A stretch of DNA of 33,233 nucleotides from Planctomycetota bacterium (lineage in GTDB: Bacteria > Planctomycetota > Planctomycetia > Pirellulales > UBA1268), in NCBI GenBank assembly GCA_016872955.1, contig VGYP01000004.1:1-33233 (forward strand), given 5' to 3'. A model generated the notes under the pieces. It was not told the origin of the DNA, did no database searches, and worked only from the letters and a program-made list of their open reading frames with translations. The position numbers and the translations under genes were made by a program. This document shows positions 26,845-33,233 of this stretch, piece by piece. The first letter of the stretch is position 1, and every line of letters begins with the position of its first letter.

Positions 26845-27531
26845 ATGGAGACACCACCACCGTCCGTCACGACGTCCGCCGGCGACCGGTCCGCTCATCC
26901 CGGGCCGCTGGAGTCGATCGAGCGGCGCGTGCTCGGCGTGCTGATCGAGAAGGCCAAGACGACCCCCGATCAGTATCCGCTTTCCCTCAACGCCCTGTTC
27001 ACCGGCTGCAACCAGAGAAGCAACCGCGATCCGGTGATGACGCTCGACGAGGATCAGGTGATGCGGGCGATCCGCAACCTGCAGTCGCTCGGTGCGGTGG
27101 CCGAAGTGTTCGGCAGCGGCAAGATTCCACGCTACCGGCATCTCGTCTACGAGTGGCTGTCGGTCGGCAAGGAGGAGGTGGCGATCCTGGGCGAGCTCCT
27201 GCTCCGGGGCGAGCAGACGGAGGGCGACCTGCGGGGCCGGGCGAGCCGGATGGACGAGATCGCCGATCTGCCCGCCCTCCGCGGTCATCTCGACGCCCTG
27301 GCCGAACGGGGCCTGGTCGTCTGGCTTTCGCCGCCGGGCCGTGGCCGCATGCTCACCCATGGCCTGCTGCCGGCCGAAAAGCTGGACACGGTCCGGCGTG
27401 AACTCGGCGCGGCCCAGTCGACACCGCGGCAGGCCCCGGACGGTGGCGGTGACGCGGCGTCGCTGCGGAGGCGGATCACCGAGCTCGAGGCCGAGGTGGC
27501 CGCCCTCCGCAGCCGGCTTGGAGAGGCCTGA
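26845..27531 (+). CDS. yceH: YceH family protein (DUF480)
   Basis: LESIERRVLGVLIEKAKTTPDQYPLSLNALFTGCNQRSNRDPVMTLDEDQV and LLRGEQTEGDLRGRASRM are the DUF480 signature. Confidence 0.93.
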   Translation: METPPPSVTTSAGDRSAHPGPLESIERRVLGVLIEKAKTTPDQYPLSLNALFTGCNQRSNRDPVMTLDEDQVMRAIRNLQSLGAVAEVFGSGKIPRYRHLVYEWLSVGKEEVAILGELLLRGEQTEGDLRGRASRMDEIADLPALRGHLDALAERGLVVWLSPPGRGRMLTHGLLPAEKLDTVRRELGAAQSTPRQAPDGGGDAASLRRRITELEAEVAALRSRLGEA

Positions 27532-27626
27532 GGAGGCCTCACGAGGTTTGAAGAAACGGCTCATGGCACGCCGTCGCAACGGGCCGGGGCGTGGCAATCG
27601 CCACCCGTGCATCCACGGCCCATCGG

Positions 27627-29765
27627 TCAATGGCGGCCGACCGCGTCCGGAGCGGACGGCGCCGTCGGCCGCCGGCAGGCCGCCAGCAGGCAGAGGCCGA
27701 CCAGCGTCGCCGCGGCGGCGGCAACGACGAGCCAGCCCGAGAGGTTCGAGGCGTCGCCCGCCACCAGCCGCTTGCCGTGGCCCTCGGCGGCGTAACGCGC
27801 GAGCACCAACGGCACGCTGTTGTGGGCGAGATGGGCGAGGATTGCCGGCAAAAGGCTGCCGGTCGCGAGCGTCATCCAGCCCAGCGCGACGCCCAGCGCG
27901 AACGTCTGCGGCATGCGCTCGGGCAGCAGGTGGAAGGCGGCGAACACCGCGGCCTGCAGGAACACCACCGCCACCGCCCGTCGCCGTTCCGGGGCGTCGC
28001 CGGCCGCGGCAGCCAACAGCCAGCCTCGAAAGAAAAGCTCTTCGCAGATCGCCGGCACCACCGCGATGAGCAGCCATCCCAGCCACCAGGGTCGGGAGAG
28101 CAGCAGGTCGAGGATCCGCTGAGCGAGCTCCCGCGCGGCGGCCGACAGGTGCGTGCCGCGAAGGGCGAGGGTCGCGGCCGCGACGACGACGAACAGCCCG
28201 GCGCCGACGAGCAGGCCGCCGCCGGCCGCCAGCGGCCACCGGGATCCGGCGGGCAGTCGCAGCCCGAATGTCTCCCGCCGGTCGACCCGCTGCCAGAGGC
28301 GGACCGCGACCAGCGGCAGGATCAGGGCCGCCTGCTGGCTCGGCACGGCCAGGACCAGGTCCTCGACCGCCAGACCCTGGGCGTACCAGAGGCTCGCGAA
28401 GGCGATCAGGGCGACTGCGAATCCCTGCATCGCGGTTGGCCGCCGCCGGGGGGCGGGCCGCGCGAATGGGCTGCCGACGGAATCAGGTCCGCGGAACAGG
28501 AGCTCCTCGTCGGCGATGGCCGTCGCCGCGGCGCGGAGCAGGAGCCAGGTCACCACCGCCGAGGCCGCCAGCGAGATCGTCAGATGGGCCGCCAGCGTAC
28601 CACCGGCGACGCCAGCCAGCGCGTCGCGCGCCAGGGCGACCTGGCCGGCGAAGGGCACCACAGCGAAGGGCGTGCCGCCGGTGCCGGGCAGGAGCGCCGA
28701 AGCGGAGAGCCCGCTGACGAGCAGGATCACCGGCGTGAGCGTGTTCTGGGCTTCCTTGCCGCTGCGAGAGCCGCTGGTCACCGCGAGGCAGACGGCCGCC
28801 GCTACCGCCGCCAGGCCCAGGAAGGCGACGAGTGTGATGCCGGCCGCGGTGGCGGCCCGCGGCGCGTCGACTCCGAGATTGAAACCCGCGGGAATGAACC
28901 GGACGAGCACGGCCGCGGTGGCCGCGATCGATAGCGCGTTGACCAGCAACGTGACGATCGCCACGGCCCAGATGGCCAGGAACTTGCCCGCCACGATGTC
29001 GCCCGTGCTCGCGGGGGCGATCAGGAGCGTCTCGATCGTGCCGCGCTCCTTCTCGCCGGCAATGGCGTCGATCGCGGGATAGAAGGCACCCGTCGCGGTG
29101 AGCAGTGCCAACAGCACCAACACGCCGCCGGCCGCGGTCGGCAGAACGCCATCCATCGAGGCCCCGCCCCCGGCCTTCGGCCCTCCCGCGAAGGTCAGCG
29201 ACACGGGCTCGAACACGCTCGCCGGCAGTCCCTCGGCGGCGATCCGCCGGCGGCGGGCATCGCGGGCCACGGCCTGCACGACGGCCACGATGTGCTCCTG
29301 CCGGCGGGCGTCGACCGGTTGGACCGCCGAGGTGCGGGCCTCCAGCGGCACAGTCTCCCGGCCGTCGAGGGCGGCCACCGTGCCGGCGGGCAGGTGCAGC
29401 CAGGCGTGCATCTCCCCCTCGTCGATGAGCATCTGGGCGGCGATCGGGTCGCAGACCTTGACCGAGAGGCCGGACGGCCAGTTGTCCGGTTTGCCGTCCT
29501 CGCCCCGGGCGGCCGTCTCGATCCGCTTGGCGAAGGCCGTGGCATCGGGGCCCGACAGGGCCACCGCCAAGGGCCGGGGGGCCTGCCGGGCCTCCAGGTC
29601 GGAGAGCGCCGTCCGCAGGCCCAGCGTGCTTGCCAGCGCGAGCACCGGATACATCGCCATCGGCATCAGCAGCGTGACGAACAGCGTCCGTTGGTCGCGC
29701 ACGAACTCCAGGAGATCGCGGTGCATCACCGTCCGGATCGCCCGCCAACGCCGTCGGTCGCTCAT
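27627..29765 (-). CDS. ABC-2 type (NatB-like) permease fused to a C-terminal CPBP (Abi/CAAX-type) intramembrane metalloprotease
   Basis: N-terminal GEKERGTIETLLIAPASTGDIVAGKFLAIW (ABC-2). C-terminal EELFFRGWLLAAA, AAFHLLPERMPQTFALGVALGWM and ILAHLAHNSVPL (CPBP). Confidence 0.9.
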   Translation of the reverse strand: MSDRRRWRAIRTVMHRDLLEFVRDQRTLFVTLLMPMAMYPVLALASTLGLRTALSDLEARQAPRPLAVALSGPDATAFAKRIETAARGEDGKPDNWPSGLSVKVCDPIAAQMLIDEGEMHAWLHLPAGTVAALDGRETVPLEARTSAVQPVDARRQEHIVAVVQAVARDARRRRIAAEGLPASVFEPVSLTFAGGPKAGGGASMDGVLPTAAGGVLVLLALLTATGAFYPAIDAIAGEKERGTIETLLIAPASTGDIVAGKFLAIWAVAIVTLLVNALSIAATAAVLVRFIPAGFNLGVDAPRAATAAGITLVAFLGLAAVAAAVCLAVTSGSRSGKEAQNTLTPVILLVSGLSASALLPGTGGTPFAVVPFAGQVALARDALAGVAGGTLAAHLTISLAASAVVTWLLLRAAATAIADEELLFRGPDSVGSPFARPAPRRRPTAMQGFAVALIAFASLWYAQGLAVEDLVLAVPSQQAALILPLVAVRLWQRVDRRETFGLRLPAGSRWPLAAGGGLLVGAGLFVVVAAATLALRGTHLSAAARELAQRILDLLLSRPWWLGWLLIAVVPAICEELFFRGWLLAAAAGDAPERRRAVAVVFLQAAVFAAFHLLPERMPQTFALGVALGWMTLATGSLLPAILAHLAHNSVPLVLARYAAEGHGKRLVAGDASNLSGWLVVAAAAATLVGLCLLAACRRPTAPSAPDAVGRH

Positions 29766-30502
29766 GCGTCGTCCCCCCGGGCGAGGGTCGCGAAGAACGC
29801 GGCCTCGAGCCCGCCGGTAAGACCGGCCAGCTCGTCGCGGCTCCGCTCGTCCAGGATCCGGCCGGAGTGGATGATCAGGAACCGGTCGCAGCGGCGCTCG
29901 ATCTCGTGGAGACGGTGCGTGGAGACGAGCACGGCCCGGCCCTCGGACCGCATTCGTTCGAGCAGGTCGAGCAGGTCGCGGGCCCCGACCGCGTCGAGGC
30001 CCGATGTCGGCTCGTCGAGCACCAGGGCGGGCGGATCGTGGACCAGCGCCCGGCCGAGGGAGACACGCTGCCGCTGGCCCGTGGAGAGTCGGCCGCAGGG
30101 GCGGTGTTCGCAGCTCGCCAGGCCGAGGGCGGCAACGAGCGAGGCGACACGGTCGGCGATCGCGGTCTCCTCGAGCCCGTGGAGGCGGCCGAACGAGGCG
30201 AGCACCTCGCCGGGTGTGAGCCGGTCCGGAACGCCGGTGGTGGCCGACAGGTAGCCCAGCCGGCGACGGACGCCAAGCGGGTCGGTGCGGACGTCCGACC
30301 CGCCCACGCTCGCCGTGCCGGCGGTCGGCGACAGCAGCGTCGCCAGCATCCGCATGGTGGTCGTCTTGCCGACGCCGTTGGCCCCGAGGAGCCCCACCAT
30401 CTCGCCCGGGTGGACGGTGAGGCTGACGCCGTCCACCGCCTTGATGAGCGTGCCATCGGCGGCACGGAAGTGCTTCACGAGCCCGTCGGCACGGATCATC
30501 AC
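29762..30502 (-). CDS. ABC transporter ATP-binding protein (NatA-like)
   Basis: Walker A GANGVGKTT, signature LSTGQRQRVSLGRAL, Walker B ALVLDEPTSGLD. ATGA overlap with the permease start. Confidence 0.94.
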   Translation of the reverse strand: MMIRADGLVKHFRAADGTLIKAVDGVSLTVHPGEMVGLLGANGVGKTTTMRMLATLLSPTAGTASVGGSDVRTDPLGVRRRLGYLSATTGVPDRLTPGEVLASFGRLHGLEETAIADRVASLVAALGLASCEHRPCGRLSTGQRQRVSLGRALVHDPPALVLDEPTSGLDAVGARDLLDLLERMRSEGRAVLVSTHRLHEIERRCDRFLIIHSGRILDERSRDELAGLTGGLEAAFFATLARGDDA

Positions 30503-30536
30503 AACGCTCCGTGGCCGGGGGAAGCCGTCGCCGGCC

Positions 30537-31097
30537 TCACTCCTCCATGACCTCGGATTCCTTCGTCTTCGCCAGGTCGCCCACGAGCGTCTCGTGCTTC
30601 TTCGTGAGCTCCTGCACCTCTTCCTTGCACTGCTTGGCGTCGTCCTCGGTCAGGTTGCCCCCGCTCTGCTCGCCGTCGGCTGCCTTGTTGGCGTCGCGGC
30701 GGACGTTGCGGATCGCCACCCGCGCCTCTTCGGCAAGCTCCTTGATCCGGGCCGACATCTTGCGACGGACGTCGGCCGAGAGCGGCGGGATCACAATCCG
30801 GATTACGCGGCCATCGCTCTGCGGGTTGAAGCCCAGCCCGCTGGCCTGTAGCGCCTTCTCGATGTCCTTGAGGGTGCCGGGGTCAAAGGGCCTGACGACG
30901 ATCTGGTTGGGCTCCGGCGCCCCCACGTTGGCGAGCGCCTTAATGGGCGTTGGTGAGCCGTAGACCTCCACCTTGAGCGTGTCGACGAGCCCGGGGTTGG
31001 CCCGGCCCGTGCGGATCCCCGTGAGGGCGTGGCGGAACACATCCACGGCCTTCTCCATGCGTTCCTCGGCATCGAGCAGGATGTCGTCGGCCGGCAT
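30537..31097 (-). CDS. frr: Ribosome recycling factor
   Basis: EERMEKAVDVFRHALTGIRTGRANPGLVDTLKVEVYGSPTPIKALANVGAPEPNQIVVRPFD. Confidence 0.97.
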   Translation of the reverse strand: MPADDILLDAEERMEKAVDVFRHALTGIRTGRANPGLVDTLKVEVYGSPTPIKALANVGAPEPNQIVVRPFDPGTLKDIEKALQASGLGFNPQSDGRVIRIVIPPLSADVRRKMSARIKELAEEARVAIRNVRRDANKAADGEQSGGNLTEDDAKQCKEEVQELTKKHETLVGDLAKTKESEVMEE

Positions 31098-31232
31098 CGC
31101 GGGAGGCTTCTCAACGGGGGCGGATCATCCAGATCATCCGGCACGGCATCCTGCCGCCGGAAACCCGGATTCTGGCACGCCGGCACGGGCCGGGGCAAGC
31201 GGCGGGTCGCCGGCGCCTAGCGCGGGGCCCGT

Positions 31233-31985
31233 TCACTCCGCCTCGTCGGCCGAACTCGCCCGACGCGGGCCGATCAGCGTGCCAATCTTCTCGCCCGCCA
31301 CCGCCCGCTCGATGTTGCCCTCACGGCGGTAGTTGAACACCAGGATGGGCATGCCGTGCTCCATGCACTGCGAGATGGCCGTCGCGTCCATGACCCGCAG
31401 GTTCTGCTCGCGGACCTGGTGGTAGGTGAGATCTCGAAACAGCATGGCGTGCGGATTCTTCTCGGGGTCGTCGGAGTAGACGCCGTCGACGCGGGTGGCC
31501 TTCATGAGGATGTCGGCGCCGAGTTCGAGGGCCCGCTGGGCCGCCGCGGTGTCGGTGGTCACGAACGGGCTGCCGGTGCCGGCGGCCAGGATCACAATCC
31601 GCCCCTTCTCCAGGTGTCGCCGGGCGCGACGGCGGATGTACGGCTCCGCCACGCCATCCATGCGGATCGCGGTCATCAACCGGGTCTGGGCTCCAAGGCT
31701 CTCGAGCGCATCCTGGAGGGCGAGGCCGTTGATGACCGTCGCCAGCATGCCCATGTAGTGGGCGGTGGCCTGCTGGATGGCCGTGTTGCCGGCGGTAAAG
31801 GAGCCACCCCGCAGGATGTTGCCGCCGCCGATCACGACGGCGAGTTCGATGCCCCGGGCCGTCGCCTGCACCGTCTGGCGGGCGATGTGGATGACCTCGT
31901 CCATCGAGATGCCACGCTCGCCGGCCCGAGCGAAGCTCTCGCCGGAGAGCTTGAGCAAGACGCGTCGATACGGGGTCTTGTCCAT
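31233..31985 (-). CDS. pyrH: Uridylate kinase (UMP kinase)
   Basis: [86 protein letters not shown]. Confidence 0.97.
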   Translation of the reverse strand: MDKTPYRRVLLKLSGESFARAGERGISMDEVIHIARQTVQATARGIELAVVIGGGNILRGGSFTAGNTAIQQATAHYMGMLATVINGLALQDALESLGAQTRLMTAIRMDGVAEPYIRRRARRHLEKGRIVILAAGTGSPFVTTDTAAAQRALELGADILMKATRVDGVYSDDPEKNPHAMLFRDLTYHQVREQNLRVMDATAISQCMEHGMPILVFNYRREGNIERAVAGEKIGTLIGPRRASSADEAE

Positions 31986-31995
31986 GCGGCCGGCC

Positions 31996-32835
31996 TCAGC
32001 CGCCGAGCTTCCAGTTCTCGACCGACGTGACCTCGATGCCGGCGTCTTTCGCCAGCTTGCCGACGGTCTGCTTCTCGTCCTTCACGAAGGGCTGCTCGAG
32101 CAGCACGCAGGTGGCGAAGAAGTTTCGCAGCCGCCCGTCGATCATCTTGGCGAGGATGGTCTCCGGCTTGCCCTCCTTGCGGGCGGCCTCGGTGAGGATC
32201 TCCCGCTCCTTCTCCACGACCGCCGGGTCGAGGTCCTCCTTGCGGATCGCCTGCGGCGCCATCGCGACGACGTGCATGGCGATGTCCTTGGCGGCCTCGG
32301 CTGCGGCGGCCGACGTGCCGCCGGCGATCTCGATCAGCGCCGCCTTGGTGCCGTCATGATGGGCATAGCCGCCGCAGGGAGCGTCGATCCGCTTGATTCG
32401 AGACAGTTCGAACACCTCCCGCATGCGGTTGAAGAGGTCGTCCTTCAGTTCGCCGAGGGTCCTGCCGGGATGGGCCTGGCTCTTCTGAGCGAGGAGTTCC
32501 GCGGGCGTCTTCGCGCCGGGCCCAAGGGCGAGCGTCTGGGCGATGTCCTCGCAGAGCAGTTTGAAGTCGGGGCTGCCGGCCACCGGCGGGCTCTCGCATT
32601 TGAGTTCGATGATGGCGCCCACGCTCCGGGCCGCGTTGGCATAGACGGCCAGCCGGCCGCAGGAGGTCTCGCGGTCGGCTCGCAGCGACTGCGTCTTGAT
32701 GCCCTGCTTGCGGAGCCACTCCACCGCCTGGTTGGTGTCGCCGCCGCACTCCTGCAGCGCCTTCTTGCACTCCATCATTGGCAGACCGGTCTTCTCCCTG
32801 AGCGCCATGACGGCGGCGGCGGTGATCTCGGCCAT
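31996..32835 (-). CDS. tsf: Elongation factor Ts
   Basis: [46 protein letters not shown]; genomic position between rpsB and pyrH. Confidence 0.96.
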   Translation of the reverse strand: MAEITAAAVMALREKTGLPMMECKKALQECGGDTNQAVEWLRKQGIKTQSLRADRETSCGRLAVYANAARSVGAIIELKCESPPVAGSPDFKLLCEDIAQTLALGPGAKTPAELLAQKSQAHPGRTLGELKDDLFNRMREVFELSRIKRIDAPCGGYAHHDGTKAALIEIAGGTSAAAAEAAKDIAMHVVAMAPQAIRKEDLDPAVVEKEREILTEAARKEGKPETILAKMIDGRLRNFFATCVLLEQPFVKDEKQTVGKLAKDAGIEVTSVENWKLGG

Positions 32836-32957
32836 GGGTTCCTCCAAATCGGGAAGCGGACGGGGATGCTAGGGTGATGGACGGAAGGACGGAGGCTGCA
32901 GCCCGCGCCCGACCCGGGCGGGCGCTCAAGCCGCCGCGCGACGGGCCGGCCGCGCTG

Positions 32958-33233
32958 TCAGGTCGCCGGCTTGGGGACCGACCGTTTGGCGACCATCGGC
33001 CGGGCTCGGGGCTTCGCCTTGGCGTCGCCCTCGGCGGGAGCGGCGGCCCCTTCGGCGGTGATCTGCGACGTCGTCGCCGACTCGGCCTTGCCCTCGAGGA
33101 TCGCGTCGGCCAGCCGCGAGGCCACCAGTTCGATCGACCGGATCGAGTCGTCGTTACCCGGAATCGGCAGGTCGACGAGATCGGGGTCGCAGTCGGTGTC
33201 GATCAGGGCGACGGTCGTGATCCCCATCTTGCG
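32958..33233 (-). CDS. rpsB: 30S ribosomal protein S2 (C-terminal part; truncated by the window edge)
   Basis: [48 protein letters not shown]. Confidence 0.95.
   Translation of the reverse strand, partial: RKMGITTVALIDTDCDPDLVDLPIPGNDDSIRSIELVASRLADAILEGKAESATTSQITAEGAAAPAEGDAKAKPRARPMVAKRSVPKPAT

Noticed and set aside
31996-32835. Divergent central region of EF-Ts as a possible unusual paralogue
   Set aside because: Canonical N-terminus and rpsB-tsf-pyrH-frr context make it the ordinary tsf; the divergence is probably lineage-typical.
1-33233. CRISPR arrays, tRNA/rRNA genes, phage or toxin-antitoxin genes
   Set aside because: No regularly spaced repeats, tRNA-like cloverleafs, rRNA-like sequence, integrase or toxin/antitoxin-like ORFs were recognised by reading; a tRNAscan/Infernal run would be needed to exclude small RNAs.

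Overview
High-GC window that looks planctomycete (Pirellula/Blastopirellula-like), judged from DUF1501, PSCyt1/DUF1549/DUF1553, DUF1080 and DUF1559-type pseudopilin genes plus a conserved rpsB-tsf-pyrH-frr cluster at the right edge. From left to right: (i) a catabolic cluster of a DSD1/D-threonine-aldolase-like PLP enzyme, an M19 dipeptidase, a GntP permease, a KDPG-aldolase-like protein and RidA. (ii) A CBM9-like lipoprotein. (iii) A decayed IS1380-like element whose terminal inverted repeats and CTAG target duplication can still be read, inserted at the stop codon of a DUF1501 gene. (iv) The DUF1501 / cytochrome-type PSD1 pair. (v) A co-directional locus (11781-24914) of a tandem-DUF1080 protein, a twice-repeated two-gene module (pseudopilin-PA14-like protein + four-cysteine lipoprotein) on either side of a membrane-anchored alpha/alpha-toroid protein, and a 2097-aa alpha-2-macroglobulin homologue whose thioester motif appears lost. 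This is the best candidate for an undescribed system. (vi) A DUF202 protein and a beta-helix surface-protein pseudogene with at least two nonsense codons and several frameshifts. (vii) yceH. (viii) A NatA-like ATPase with an ABC-2 permease fused to a CPBP protease. (ix) frr, pyrH, tsf and partial rpsB. All calls come from reading translations and nucleotides; no database search was run.
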